From Lampris incognitus (Eukaryota > Chordata > Actinopteri > Lampriformes > Lampridae): a stretch of 64,000 nucleotides of DNA. The notes below the pieces were generated by a model that made no database searches, had not been told where the DNA came from, and saw only the letters and a program-made list of their open reading frames with translations. Below are positions 32,774 through 45,001 of this stretch, one piece after another. Within the stretch, counting starts at the first letter, position 1. Each line of letters starts with the position of its first letter. The translations under genes were made by a program, and so were the position numbers. The stretch covers positions 51,905,916 to 51,969,915 of the forward strand of contig NC_079219.1 in NCBI RefSeq assembly GCF_029633865.1, in the 5' to 3' direction.

Positions 32774-35734
32774 TCATAAGTCAAGGATTTGTCTTGGTTT
32801 GATCGTGCGACCTGACCTCGTGGTGTAACCAGGCTGTGTGTCTGGTTGTCGCTGATTGTTCGTGTCTGGAGGTTCAGCATGCTCTTGCTGATGGGCTTGT
32901 GTGTTGTTGTTAGCGCTGGTAACAGTCTGCTGTGAAGTGTGTGTGTGCGTAGTGTGAGTGTTCACTCTGCTTTGTCGCAGGTGTTGACGGTTGCGTTGGT
33001 AGATCTGACCTTCTTTGGTTTGGATGTGGTAGCTCCTGTCTGTGTTCGCTGGTCTTTCCACAGTTGCAGGTCTCCAGGATCCATCCTCCTGCCGGAAGCG
33101 GATTGGTGTGCCTGCGGGCAGGTGGGGCAGAGGTTTGGCTGTTCGGTTGTAGTATGCCTGCTGGCGCTGTTGACATACCTCTCTCCTTTTGTGAACATCC
33201 TCCTGACTGGCGATCTGTGGCTGCAGGTGTTTTGCTGTTGATGGGAGAATGGACCGCAGCCTCCGACTCATCAGTAGCTGTGCCGGTGATTTCAGGTTGT
33301 CCACCGGTGTGTTGCGATACTCCAGTAAGCTCATGTAGGGGTCTTTGTTCTCAGCTTTGGCTTTGTCCAGGATGCGTTTGGCCGTCTGGACAGTCTTCTC
33401 GGAGAGGCCGTTGCTCTGTGGGTAGTGGGGGCTTGTGGTGGTGTGTGAGAAACCCCATGTCTGTGAGAAGTTGCGGAACTCACCAGAGCTGTAGCACGGA
33501 CCGTTGTCGCTGATGATAGTCTCGGGGATTCCGTGTCGAGCCATTGCTGCTTTCAGCTTCATGATGACGGCAGATGAGGTGCAGCTGTAAAGTCTTTCTA
33601 GCTCGAAGAATCTGGAGTAGTAGTCCACAGTGACTATGAAGTCCTGTGAGTTCCATGTGAATAGGTCTGTGCCTATCACTTGCCACGGCCGCTCGGGTAT
33701 GGCGTGTGACATCATTGGTTCCTTTGCATTTGCGCTGCGCCGTTCTTGGCATATGCTGCAGTCTGCTACCGCATCCTCGATCTGTTTCCCCATGCCAGGC
33801 CAGAACAGTAAGTCTCTTGCTCGGCATTTGCTTTTTTCCACGCCAAGGTGGCTGGCATGGATGCGCTGTATCATGTCCTTGCGAAGCTTTTGGGGGACAA
33901 TGATTCTCTCACCTTTGAACAGGATACCGTCCATTTCTGAGATTTCTGCTCTGTGGTTCCAGTATTCCTGGATGCTGGGCGGGCACTTTTTCTTTGTGTC
34001 TGGCCAGCCAGTGAGTGTGGCTCGTCTGAGTGCGGTGAGCTGTGGATCTTGCGCTGTTTCCTGCTTGATTTCTGTGAGTCTTGTGTCGCTCACAGGGATG
34101 TTGCTGAGGACTGTGTGCACTTGGGCCTCCATCCCTTCCTGTAGGTCACTGTCGTGGTGTTCTATTGACTTGCGTGACAGTGTGTCGGCCACCGGTATGT
34201 CCTTACCGGGGCGGTGGATGATTTGGATGTCGTATTTTTGGAGCGCCAGGATCATCCGTTGCAGCCGGGGTGGTGCTGCTGCCAGTGGCTTTTTTAGTAT
34301 TGCCTCCAGAGGCTTGTGGTCTGACTCCACAATCACTTTTCGTCCATACATGTACTCGTGGAACCTCTTGCAGCCGAAGACCACAGCGTAGAGCTCCTTC
34401 TCTATCTGTGCGTAGTTTTCTTCAGTGCTGTTGAGTGACTTGGACGCATAGGCAATTGGTTTGCCATCTTGGAGCATGACAGCCCCAAGGCCACTTTTGG
34501 ATGCATCCACTTGGAGTCGCAGCTCTTTCTGCGGGTCGAAATATGAGAGTACTGGACCTGGGTGCTGTGTAATGAGATTCTTCATCTCTTGGAACGCCTT
34601 GTCGTGGACTGCATCCCACACAAACTCACTGTCCTGTTTCAGAAGCTGTCTGAGGGGTGAGTTTATCTGTGAGAGGTGTGGAGCAAATCTGGCGAGGTAG
34701 TTGATCATGCCGAGGACTGTCTCCAGCTCTGCTTTGTTCTGTGGGGGTTGCATGTCCTTGACCGCCTTCACCTTGTGTGGGTCTGGTTTGATGCCTTCGT
34801 GTGAGAGCGTGTGGCCGAAGTAGCTTACCTCGGACACGCATATGTGACACTTGTCGGGGTTGAGCCTCACCCCTCGGTCCCTTGTGCGCTTCAGCATCGC
34901 TCTGAGACGCTGGTCATGTTCCTCTTTAGTCTTGCCGAACACTAGTATGTCGTCCACTATGGCCGTAACACCGTCCAATCCCTCATATGTTTCATCCACG
35001 CGTCTCTGGAACTCGTCTTGAGCGGACACGATTCCGAATGGCAGTCTGAGGAAACGATACCTGCCAAACACTGTGTTAAATGTCGTCAACATTGAGGATT
35101 CAGTGCTCAGTTTGATGGCCCAATAGCCTGACCGCGCGTCTAACACGCTAAAGTACTCGGCTCCAGCAAGCTTTGTGGTGGCGTCCTCCAGCGTGGGGAG
35201 GGGGTAGTGAGGTCGTTGTATCACTTTGTTAAGAGCTCTGGGGTCTAAACACACTCTAAGTTTGCCTGTCTTTGGCTTCTCAACAATGACGAGTGCGTTC
35301 ACCCATTCTGTGGGTTCTGTTACCTTACAGATTATGCCGCCTTTCTCCATGCTGTCAAGCTCGTCCCTCAGTTTGCTGCGTAGGGCGATGGGGATTCTGC
35401 GTGGCGGGCAGACGACCGGCGTTGCATCTGGTGTGACGCGGAAGGTGCACTCGCCTGGGAACTCTCCTATTCCTTGGAAAACATCTGCATACTCATCCAT
35501 TATGCTCTGTGATGTGACATTGTTTTCCTCGCTCACAGCCATCACTATTTTTACCAAGTTTAGGTCACGGCATGTTTTCATTGCCATGACTGGTGGGGCG
35601 TTTGTGTCAATGACGTAAAAGTCCAGCATAATTGCATTGTCTCTGTACTTACATTTGAGTTTGCATGTGCCTTTCACGCTCAGCGCGCCTCCTCCATATT
35701 CAGTGAGTCTGTGTATTGCTGGTTTCAGTGTCAC
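32774..35734 (-). CDS. pol: Ty3/gypsy pol: reverse transcriptase, RNase H, integrase
   Basis: 986 codons, open. Reverse transcriptase lies at about residues 130-290, with YFSVLDARSGYWAI and the catalytic IVDDILVFG near 261. RNase H starts near 405 (RLQVDASKSGLGAVM). The integrase has a His/Cys zinc region (HASHLGVEKSKC...CSICQ, about 628-670) and acidic residues in IGTDLFTW (about 691), ISDNGP (about 741) and LSEKT (about 778). It ends in a hydrophilic tail with TTRSGRTIKP and no chromodomain. The frame overlaps the end of gag in the -1 frame; the nominal first codon is GTG, so it is probably made by frameshifting as a Gag-Pol fusion. Confidence 0.97.
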   Translation of the reverse strand: MTLKPAIHRLTEYGGGALSVKGTCKLKCKYRDNAIMLDFYVIDTNAPPVMAMKTCRDLNLVKIVMAVSEENNVTSQSIMDEYADVFQGIGEFPGECTFRVTPDATPVVCPPRRIPIALRSKLRDELDSMEKGGIICKVTEPTEWVNALVIVEKPKTGKLRVCLDPRALNKVIQRPHYPLPTLEDATTKLAGAEYFSVLDARSGYWAIKLSTESSMLTTFNTVFGRYRFLRLPFGIVSAQDEFQRRVDETYEGLDGVTAIVDDILVFGKTKEEHDQRLRAMLKRTRDRGVRLNPDKCHICVSEVSYFGHTLSHEGIKPDPHKVKAVKDMQPPQNKAELETVLGMINYLARFAPHLSQINSPLRQLLKQDSEFVWDAVHDKAFQEMKNLITQHPGPVLSYFDPQKELRLQVDASKSGLGAVMLQDGKPIAYASKSLNSTEENYAQIEKELYAVVFGCKRFHEYMYGRKVIVESDHKPLEAILKKPLAAAPPRLQRMILALQKYDIQIIHRPGKDIPVADTLSRKSIEHHDSDLQEGMEAQVHTVLSNIPVSDTRLTEIKQETAQDPQLTALRRATLTGWPDTKKKCPPSIQEYWNHRAEISEMDGILFKGERIIVPQKLRKDMIQRIHASHLGVEKSKCRARDLLFWPGMGKQIEDAVADCSICQERRSANAKEPMMSHAIPERPWQVIGTDLFTWNSQDFIVTVDYYSRFFELERLYSCTSSAVIMKLKAAMARHGIPETIISDNGPCYSSGEFRNFSQTWGFSHTTTSPHYPQSNGLSEKTVQTAKRILDKAKAENKDPYMSLLEYRNTPVDNLKSPAQLLMSRRLRSILPSTAKHLQPQIASQEDVHKRREVCQQRQQAYYNRTAKPLPHLPAGTPIRFRQEDGSWRPATVERPANTDRSYHIQTKEGQIYQRNRQHLRQSRVNTHTTHTHTSQQTVTSANNNTQAHQQEHAEPPDTNNQRQPDTQPGYTTRSGRTIKPRQILDL

Positions 35735-36813
35735 ATTTTGAACAGCGCCTGGAACAGGTTGGTGGGAATAGTATTGGCCTGTGCCCCAGTGTCTAGTTTA
35801 AACTTTACCTTCTGTGGAGGTGTGCCAATTCCAACCTCTACGTAAGCCTGCTCGTTGCTTTTTCCGTTGTTCTCTATTGAGATGCAGTCTATGTACAGCT
35901 CTGTCTGTTCTCCCACAGCGGTGCTCTCCACTGTAATGTTGTCGAAGTACAGTTCTTCCTGCTCTCTGTCAGTGGTGTACTCTTCTGGGTTCTCTCCGAC
36001 GGCATGTACTGTGCCGCGGTAGTACTTTGTCTGTCCCTGGGAGCTAGACTTGCATACTTTAGCAAAATGATTGAGCTTCTTGCATTTAATGCATTGTTTA
36101 CCCTTAGCTGGGCAAGTGGCTTTAGCGCCGTGTAGCCCTCCACAATAGCTACACGCCCTAGCGGCGGTGCTAACGTTACCCTCCCTTTGTCTGAAGTTAG
36201 CGTTAGCTGCTTTGGGTGCGTTCGGTTTGTAAGTCTTTCTGCCTATTGCGTGCACCGTTTCATGTGTGCTGCCCTGGCCCATAGACTTTAGCTGTTGCTT
36301 TGCTAGCTCGTGTGAGCGGGCTACATCTATGGCCTTTTCTAGCGTTAGCTCAGCTCCCTGGCTAAGTAGCTTTTCTCTCACTCTGGGTGAGTTGGTGGCA
36401 AACACGATGCGGTCCCTGACCATCTCGTCGGCATTTGGGTAGCCACAGTCTTTGACTAGGAGCTTTAGCTCAGTTACAAATCGTTCGAAGGATTCACTCT
36501 CTCCCTGCATCTTTTCATGAAATTTATATCTGGCATAAATCGGGTTTGCTTTGGGGGTGATGTACTCAGTGTACTTATCGTAGTACGTTTCTAGCTTCTT
36601 GGCTTGTTCTCCGCTGAGTGTCCAAGTGTTGTGCACATCGCGCCCTTTTTCCCCTATCCAGAGCAGGAGGTAGCTGCATTTCTCCTCTTCGTTCTTCCCG
36701 CGCAGGGGGCCCTTGAACATTAGCTCCGTTGTTTGCCGAAATCGTCTCCATGCTTCAGGTAAGTTCGCCGATTCCCAGTCCATCCGTGGAGCTGGAACGC
36801 CGTACGAATCCAT
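35731..36813 (-). CDS. gag: Ty3/gypsy gag with zinc knuckles and protease
   Basis: 360 codons starting about 33 bases after the 5' LTR. Residues 1-200 form the capsid-like part (LPEAWRRFRQTTELMFKGPL; YKFHEKMQGESESFERFVTE). Two Cys-rich knuckles follow: CSYCGGLHGAKATC (about 222-235) and CIKCKKLNHFAKVC (about 241-254). The C-terminus holds an aspartic protease start, FKLDTGAQANTIP, with the active Asp near 341. The frame stops at TGA (35731-35733) and pol continues in the -1 frame, so the protease is split across the junction. No stop or frameshift damage is visible. Confidence 0.95.
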   Translation of the reverse strand: MDSYGVPAPRMDWESANLPEAWRRFRQTTELMFKGPLRGKNEEEKCSYLLLWIGEKGRDVHNTWTLSGEQAKKLETYYDKYTEYITPKANPIYARYKFHEKMQGESESFERFVTELKLLVKDCGYPNADEMVRDRIVFATNSPRVREKLLSQGAELTLEKAIDVARSHELAKQQLKSMGQGSTHETVHAIGRKTYKPNAPKAANANFRQREGNVSTAARACSYCGGLHGAKATCPAKGKQCIKCKKLNHFAKVCKSSSQGQTKYYRGTVHAVGENPEEYTTDREQEELYFDNITVESTAVGEQTELYIDCISIENNGKSNEQAYVEVGIGTPPQKVKFKLDTGAQANTIPTNLFQALFKM

Positions 36814-36827
36814 ATTGGGTATTTAAA

Positions 36828-36846
36828 CTCCGCTACTCTGACACCA
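36828..36846 (-). promoter_or_regulatory. Primer binding site of the Ty3/gypsy element
   Basis: Directly after the 5' LTR, in element orientation tggtgtcagagtagcggag. The first ten bases match the 3' end ...TCTGACACCA of a leucine-type tRNA, as also seen in the TRIM-like element, but the following bases diverge. Confidence 0.65.
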
Positions 36847-37039
36847 TGTAATGATCTGTGCCCTCTGGCTATGTTAACTTATAACATTAATAAAGCAAGG
36901 ACGACTTCTCTCGTGCTGGGTGTTTATTCACCGACCGGATTCCGACTGACGTTGTTACGTACATCACGTGACTTTGTTGTGGCGCTACGGAAAGCCGTAA
37001 GGGACATTAGCAAATCAAATATTACTAGCAAATATTACA
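36847..37039 (-). repeat. 5' LTR of the Ty3/gypsy element
   Basis: 193 bp, identical to the 3' LTR. An aataaag word (36891-36897 on the + strand) and the short length are noted; the promoter and polyadenylation signals were not resolved. Confidence 0.97.
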
Positions 37040-37044
37040 CTTTT

Positions 37045-37992
37045 CAAAGGCAGTGCAAGGCGGCTGTAAATAGTTATCATAATTATGAAAATACTTATCG
37101 TAGTTAAGCCGTAAAGTGACACCGTGTGACTTCGGTCCGCGGAGGGCGAGAAATAGATCGAAGTGAAAAATAAAATCACGGACCCCCCCCCCCCCTTCAC
37201 CGAGACGCCCACCAGCCGCACCCAGCTGCCAGTACGCGTCTGTCGGCACAAGTGGGATCAACACGTCTAGATTGGTGCCCACTCCACCCCCAACCCCACC
37301 CGTCCACGCCACAGACAGGCGGAGTTGTGGGAACGGCACAAAGGTCCTAAGCCTCTACAAGAGCTGTTTCTGGACCGGGATAAGACGGTCAGATGTGCTC
37401 GGGGCCGTCAGTCAGCCTGCAGATCGGCGCGGAGCTGCAAGTCTGGTGGGTTAACACGCTGGAAACCCGGCGGGGCTGCTGCAGGTCTGGCTGAGCTCAA
37501 AACTACTTTTTTTTCTTTCTGAAGTTATTGCACTCAGTTATTCAAATTTGTTAATTGCTTTTCTTTCAAGTGCACATTAAGTGCCATCTGTGTGACATAA
37601 AGTATTATTGATCTCAGGTTCGACGCGGGGAAGTTTTTGGTCCAACGGTCAGTTGAGCCAGTCACCTTTGCTGCTCTTTGTCGTTGTTGTTGGTTGAATA
37701 GAAAACATGATGATGATGATGATGATGATGATGCCGCCCACTTACAGCTGCGGTGCCGAAATGACATGGGCCCATCTCCCCAGCAATAACAAGTACCAGT
37801 CCGTTTTTATGTTGATGAGCCTTTTGCGTTTATGACTCTGGAGACCACGTGGGTGGTCAGTTGATTTGCTTTTGAGCCATTTTTCTAACTGCGATTTAAA
37901 AGCTTCAACTGATTTGCTATGCCTTCCAATGCTAAACTGTAGTCTTCGCACTCGATATTGAAGATGTCACTTTAAAAATAAATTGCTGTCAG

Positions 37993-37995
<3 letters not shown>
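37045..37995. other. Non-coding, no gene recognised
   Basis: It has a C homopolymer at 37182-37195 and an (ATG)n run at 37707-37733. No recognised exon. Confidence 0.5.

Positions 37996-38078
<83 letters not shown>
37996..38078. repeat. (CTAT)n microsatellite
   Basis: About 20 perfect tetranucleotide units. Confidence 0.97.
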
Positions 38079-39420
<1,342 letters not shown>

Positions 39421-39768
39421 TCCAGGCCACTCTACAGGAAATGCTGATTAATGACTGGATTGCATCTCTGCTGTGGACTTGACTCAAGCCAGATTCCCAC
39501 TTAATTGCCACTGGTTATGAAAATCAGCACCTCCACATATAAACGGTATGTTTAGAAATAAGTTTAGAATATCTTTATAGAAATTAGGAACAAAACAAAT
39601 ATGTACAAAACATTCAATGAAACATGTCTGGCACTGGGTTTAAAGGAATTGGATCCAAATTAAAAAAACAAACAACTTACAGGTAACTGTTGTGTTGAAC
39701 GTTGTCATTTACATGTATACATTGGTTGTTAAAACCATCAGAGCTTATTCTGTTTTCCATATTTTCAG

Positions 39769-39780
39769 GCAGGGGACAAG
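39769..39780 (+). promoter_or_regulatory. lingo4: Splice acceptor and 5' UTR of the lingo4 coding exon
   Basis: A pyrimidine-rich tract ending ttccatattttcag (acceptor AG 39767-39768) precedes gcaggggacaag and the ATG. An upstream non-coding exon is therefore expected, as is usual in this family. Confidence 0.7.
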
Positions 39781-41592
39781 ATGTTTGTGGAGTCTGTTGT
39801 CCGATGGGGAGCATGGAGCCTCCTGGTCCACTTTGGGCTTGGCGTTTCTGCAGGGAACTGTCCTTCACGGTGTGTGTGTCGGCCGAACTCATCAGAGGTA
39901 AACTGCTCTGGCAAACATCTAACCTCAGTGCCGGAGGGCTTCTCCAGCAATGCCAGATATTTGGACTTATCGCGCAATAAGCTTAAGACCATTGGACGCC
40001 GCCAGTTCTCAGGCCTTTACCAACTTCAAGAGTTGGACCTCAGTGATAATATAATCTCCATGATTGAGGTGGAGGCCTTCCAGGGGATGCACAACTTAAG
40101 GACTCTTTGCATCAAAAACAACCGACTCAAGATTATCCCGGTCAGGGTATTTTCAGGCCTACCAAGTCTGCGCATCCTGGACCTCAGTGAGAACGAGATT
40201 CTGGTCTTTCTGGACTATACCTTCAAAGAGATGGTGAACTTGCAGATATTGGAGGCAGGGGAGAATGACTTGGTGTTCATCTCTCAGAGAGCATTCATCG
40301 GTTTGCAGAACCTGCAGGAGCTCACCTTGGACCGCAGCAATCTGACCTCCATCCCCACTGAGGCATTGTCGCAGCTACAGAGCCTGACACGTCTGAACAT
40401 GCTGAGACTCACCATCTCCGCGTTGCCCAACAACGCCTTCCGTCGGCTCCACCGCCTTCGCAGCCTCGTGATCTCAAACTGGCCCATGCTGGATACACTG
40501 GCAACAAACAGCTTAATTGGCCTAAACCTCACTTCCCTGGTCATCAGCAACTGCAACCTCAGCGTGGTTCCCTACTTGGTGCTTCGTCACCTGGTCTACC
40601 TGCGCTTCCTGGACCTTTCCTACAACCCCATCACTACAATCCGAGGAAATCTCTTGGGGGATCTTCTGAGGCTCCAGGAGTTGCATTTGGCTGGGGGCAG
40701 TCTGCTGCGAATAGAACCGGGGGCCTTCAGGGGTCTCGCCTACTTCCGGATGCTCAACGTGACGTCCAACCAGCTCACTACGTTGGAGCAGAGTGCCTTC
40801 CACTCAGTGGGGAATCTCCAGATTTTGCGGTTGGATGGGAATCCCTTGGCATGTGATTGCCGGCTTCTCTGGGTGGTCCACCGGCGGGTGCGCTTGAATT
40901 TTGACGGTCACCAGCCCACATGTTCGTCTCCTGATAAGGTGCGGCAGCGTGAGTTCAAGGACTTCTCAGAGAAGGAGCTTCCAAGGCTGTTCACCTGTCG
41001 GCCGGCCCGTATTGCAGACCGCCGGCCCCAAGAAGCCAGAGTAGAGGAGGGCACCACGGTGCTCTTCTCCTGTAAGGCAGATGGTGACCCGGCTCCATCT
41101 ATCACATGGGTCTCATCCCAGAAATCCTTGATTTCTTCGACAGGGAGAATCAGGGTTCTGCCTAATGGCACTCTAGAGGTGCGTTTTGCCCAGGTTCAGG
41201 ACAGCGGTTCATATAAGTGCACAGCTAGCAACGCAGCTGGCAACGACAGCATCACCGTTAGCCTGCAGGTGAAAGGGTTCCCCCGCAACCGCACCATGCC
41301 CTTTTTCACAGAAGAGGGCTGGGTAGAGTCCTCTTACTCTCCTACAGTCAACTCCTCAACTCAGATGGCCAAGCCATACCCATTTGATGCAAAGACACTG
41401 ATCATCGCCACAACCATGGGCTTCCTGTCATTCCTCAGCTCTGTGGCAATCTGCTTTGTGTTCATGTTCTTCTGGAGTCAGAGCAAAGGCCAGATAAAGC
41501 ACACGGCAACTATCGACTTTGTTCCCCGTACCTCCATGGGTGGAGGAGGGGATGGAGGGGACGGTGGCCGGTTTACTATGAAACTCATCTAA
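39781..41592 (+). CDS. lingo4: LINGO-family LRR/Ig transmembrane protein, best match LINGO4
   Basis: 603 codons in a single exon, the family's normal length and structure. A signal peptide (about 1-24) is followed by an N-cap CPSRCVC, about twelve leucine-rich repeats, a C-cap (NPLACDC near 354-360 to FTC near 407), an I-set Ig domain (Cys near 431 and 479, Trp near 442; DSGSYKCTASNAAGN), a membrane helix at about 539-565 (LIIATTMGFLSFLSSVAICF) and a short tail ending FTMKLI. Several N-glycosylation sites are present. These are neural surface proteins; LINGO1 acts with the Nogo receptor, while the LINGO4 role is little known. The choice of LINGO4 rests on the membrane and tail region (KHTATIDFVPR...), recalled without an alignment. 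No damage is visible. Confidence 0.9.
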   Translation: MFVESVVRWGAWSLLVHFGLGVSAGNCPSRCVCRPNSSEVNCSGKHLTSVPEGFSSNARYLDLSRNKLKTIGRRQFSGLYQLQELDLSDNIISMIEVEAFQGMHNLRTLCIKNNRLKIIPVRVFSGLPSLRILDLSENEILVFLDYTFKEMVNLQILEAGENDLVFISQRAFIGLQNLQELTLDRSNLTSIPTEALSQLQSLTRLNMLRLTISALPNNAFRRLHRLRSLVISNWPMLDTLATNSLIGLNLTSLVISNCNLSVVPYLVLRHLVYLRFLDLSYNPITTIRGNLLGDLLRLQELHLAGGSLLRIEPGAFRGLAYFRMLNVTSNQLTTLEQSAFHSVGNLQILRLDGNPLACDCRLLWVVHRRVRLNFDGHQPTCSSPDKVRQREFKDFSEKELPRLFTCRPARIADRRPQEARVEEGTTVLFSCKADGDPAPSITWVSSQKSLISSTGRIRVLPNGTLEVRFAQVQDSGSYKCTASNAAGNDSITVSLQVKGFPRNRTMPFFTEEGWVESSYSPTVNSSTQMAKPYPFDAKTLIIATTMGFLSFLSSVAICFVFMFFWSQSKGQIKHTATIDFVPRTSMGGGGDGGDGGRFTMKLI

Positions 41593-43090
41593 AATCAAGC
41601 AGAGAAATGAATGAGGGGTCATCTTTACTGATTTTGACTTCTGTGCTTTGGGGCTACTACTGGGACACACTAGGCTAGAGACCTATTAGTCTATGCCTAA
41701 TCTATTACTCTGTTAGGCTTTGCCACTTCAGAGGATGAAATAGAGTAAATCTGTTGGTCCAGAGCTTTTTCTTTACTTATTTTGAGATTTGAAACTTAAA
41801 TCTCATTGCTCACTTGACTATGTGAAACAACTGAGGAATATCTCATCATTCAGGAATAGAAAGACACTTACTTACAGAGGTTCTGTTGGAACAGGGCTGT
41901 TCCACGGTCACTGTGTCCCTTTTCCTTAACTAATGTGAACGGACAAATGGAAGATAAACTGTAAAGGGTCTAACCTTTTAAGTTACCTTGCGGATGATCA
42001 TGAGAAAACACTTCCATAGATTTTGGGAGCAACACCTGAAGACCTTTTGAGTTTGATAGATTATTGATGGTTTCTGCGTTATCAAACACGGTGAACGTGT
42101 TTGGTTGATCACTCGTGTCCTACAAGTGTGCTTCGCTTTATGTCTTGACTCGCCAACCAAGCATTTGCCCTTTTGACTCGGGGGGTTGCTATTTATGCTC
42201 ACAGGCGATCAATTCAGAGCTAGTGCTGCCGAGTCAGCACTAGCTGTAAGGATTTAGAGCCCCCCCCCCCACGCGTGAACACCTCACCTTCGCTGATTGC
42301 TATTAAATCATGCATAGATATTAGAGAATAGAGTATTGTAGCGGAATAGTTTGAGATATCTGTTGAAGATTACTTCTGGACGAGCCACTTTTGGGCTTTG
42401 GTGGTGTGTTAAGTGAAAGTTACTTTGGAAATATGCTTTGTCTTATCGGAACTATGTAGTATTATTGATCATGTAGCTGTTTAAATTAATCTACAGCATA
42501 TTTGTAAATTACAATGTACATAGGAATGTATCCAATGCCATTTCATACTAGCAACACAGCTTTTTTCAGGTCCAAACTGGACCACTTTCTGCTTGTTATA
42601 TAGGAGTTCATCGTATTATTAGATGACTCCTTCCTTCATATAAATAGTATGATGTTTTTTTATGTTGACGTAACCTTGATTTTGTTTTCTACCTATCGAT
42701 TCAGCAGATAAACAAAGGTTAAAAAAAAAAACGTGCCTGAGGAACATTTTCAGTTTTGAGAGACAGAATGGAAGATCACCTAATTGTCTCATAAATCTCA
42801 TAAATATTGAATATAGGTCAAGGACTTTTCTTCTCACTGGATTTATTCTATCCTTTCATCCAGTTCTGGGGATTACTGTCACTCATGTTTGCCGCTCCTG
42901 TTTCCTGTTAAACTTTTAGTTTGTAGCTACTGCACGCACAAACCAACACTCTGCTCTGCCAGAAAAGAGGATGGGAATAACATTGTTAGTTCTGGCAATT
43001 GTTTTTTGCTAACGTCTTTAAATAAATATATTCTTCTTTTTTTTTCTTATGCATTTGAAATTATTAAATGCTTATATTTCAAGCTGGCTC
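41593..43090 (+). other. lingo4: Probable 3' UTR of lingo4
   Basis: AT-rich sequence after the stop codon. An AATAAA signal lies at 43021-43026. A C run sits at 42260-42271. No other gene is recognised in it. Confidence 0.5.
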
Positions 43091-43519
43091 GTGTGTATGC
43101 ATTGCCTTGAATTGTCTAATGTAATATCTCTCAGCATATTATGAGATGAGACCCAACACAGATCCAATCAGGTCAAAACCAATCTCTCAGTGGGATGAGT
43201 CCGGGGCTATTGTTAGGAAGTTGGCAAGAGAGCGGCATCTCTCCTTGCATAACTAAAGCACTTAATCTCAATGCTTTGAATCGGTTGCCAGGCCTGTTTC
43301 ATTTGATTGCAGAAGAGAAGAGGGCTTGTCGCCCATCGAGAGAGGACAGCGATAGAATCGGCACACATCTGATTAGAAGAGACGTGTCGGGTTGGAGCCT
43401 TCCTCCTCCTCCTCGTCATCCTCCTCCACACACACACTCGCATCCGCGCCGTGTCCATACGTCACATCGTACCCAGAAAAAACCGGACCCCACTTTTTTT
43501 GGGGGGGTGGGGGGGTATT

Positions 43520-43816
43520 TTCCCTCTTCCGAGCCGTCCTGGTCGCTGTTCCACCCCCTCTGCCGATCCGGGGAGGGCTGCAAACTACCACGTGCCTCCT
43601 CCGATACACGTGGAGTCGCCAGCCGCTTCTTTTCACCTGACAGTGAGGAGTTTCACCCCCCTCCCCAAACAGCCGCCCCGACCGACCACAGGAGACGCTA
43701 GTGCAGCGACCAGGACACATACCCACATCCGGCTTCCCACCCGCAGACCAAGCTGGAGGTAAAACGGGGATTCGAACCGGCAGCGGAATAGACCGCTACG
43801 CCACCCGGACGCCCCC
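43520..43816 (-). mobile_element. tRNA-derived SINE, copy 3
   Basis: In reverse it carries the head ggcgtccgggtggcgtagcg (A-box region), the B box ggttcgaatcc near 43771 and the shared body (gaagcggctggcgactccac). It is shortened between head and body compared with copy 2. Confidence 0.85.
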
Positions 43817-44973
43817 ACAACCAGCTTATAAACTATAGCCACATGTTGTTCATGGTTTCTTACACCAAGTGTATTGAATCACTACCGAGGAGGTCCACAG
43901 AGACGATGTCTCTGGTGTGCTCATCTACCATGTGGATCTAACTAACAGATGTCTTTACTCACACTCGCCTTCCTTTATTATGATTTGTCACAAAAGGGAT
44001 GGGAAGGGGAGGGGAGGGGGGGTTGCCAGTTTCACAAATTGTTTATTTTTGTCCATTTGTTTGACGGGGGCGACGGCATCCCTCCCCAAAACAACAAAAC
44101 AAGCCCTGATCCTACCAGAACCCTCCTGTCAGCAGATCACCTCGCCGCTCTCTGCAGCATCTCCCCTCCTCACGTTTGTCCCTCTTTAAATAAAGACAAA
44201 GCTACCGGAGCGAGTTAATGTTTGTTCTCTCCGCTAAAAAACAACAACAATGACGTGCTCCAGATTTCAGGAGCTGTGTGGGGACAGACAGACAGACAGA
44301 CAGACAGACAGCCTGTGACTTGACCTTTGAGTCTCGGACTGAAGACTCGGTGCATTCAGGAGGATTGTTCTGCTCTGAGCCGATCCGGAGACCAGGAAAT
44401 CAGCCCCTTCATGTATTTTCCCCCAGAATAACCTAAAAAACAAAAAAACTAATAATCACGTGTATGAGCAGAGAATTAAACCCTTTTGGATTACCTCTGC
44501 ATGTCTCAATCTGCGATATAGGTCTGTCTGGGGGCTATCAGGCCTGACTCGGCCTCCCCTATCGTCTGCTTTAATACAACTGTTCGCTCCCATTGGACAG
44601 AGAGCAAAGGCCAGATTAACGTGGTGTTCATAAACCATCCCTTCAGTGACCGGCAGACCCACACACAGCACAGAGACCATCACGGTCGGCCTCTTCGCGT
44701 TCGCTGTTTGGATCATTCTCAGACTTCTGTTCCAGATGTTTGCAGCGCAGCAGGAGTCTCCATAGTGGGCCATGGTGGTCCATGGCGGGCAGCAGATTCT
44801 AGCCACGTCAGATCTCTAACCCACGGCTTAATTTGCTCCCCAGGCCCCGTCAGACTGCAAGCTCAGCAGCAAAATTCAAGTCTCTAAAAACCTAAACGGT
44901 AAGGCGGACTAACTTCGCACCCTTCTAGTGGCCACAAAGCCTCATCTCCCCTACCTAGATTTATCCAGCCTAT
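43817..44973. other. Non-coding, no gene recognised
   Basis: It holds a (GACA)n run at 44285-44311. No recognised exon. Confidence 0.5.
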
Positions 44974-45000
44974 GGCTATTGGGTCTAGACCCCAATAGCC
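44974..45000. repeat. 27 bp near-palindrome
   Basis: ggctattggg-tctaga-ccccaatagcc, with one extra C on the right arm. It lies 1 bp before a much longer perfect hairpin. Confidence 0.85.
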
Positions 45001-45001
45001 A

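Larger units (their letters stand above)
32261..37039 (-). mobile_element. Complete Ty3/gypsy LTR retrotransposon with identical LTRs
   Basis: Two 193 bp LTRs (32261-32453, 36847-37039) appear identical base for base. They start TGTAAT and end ATTACA and are flanked by the 5 bp duplication ctttt (32256-32260, 37040-37044). Between them, on the - strand, lie an open gag-protease frame and an open pol frame with reverse transcriptase, RNase H and integrase. A primer site and a polypurine tract sit next to the LTRs. No env is seen. Identical LTRs mean a very recent insertion. Confidence 0.97.
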
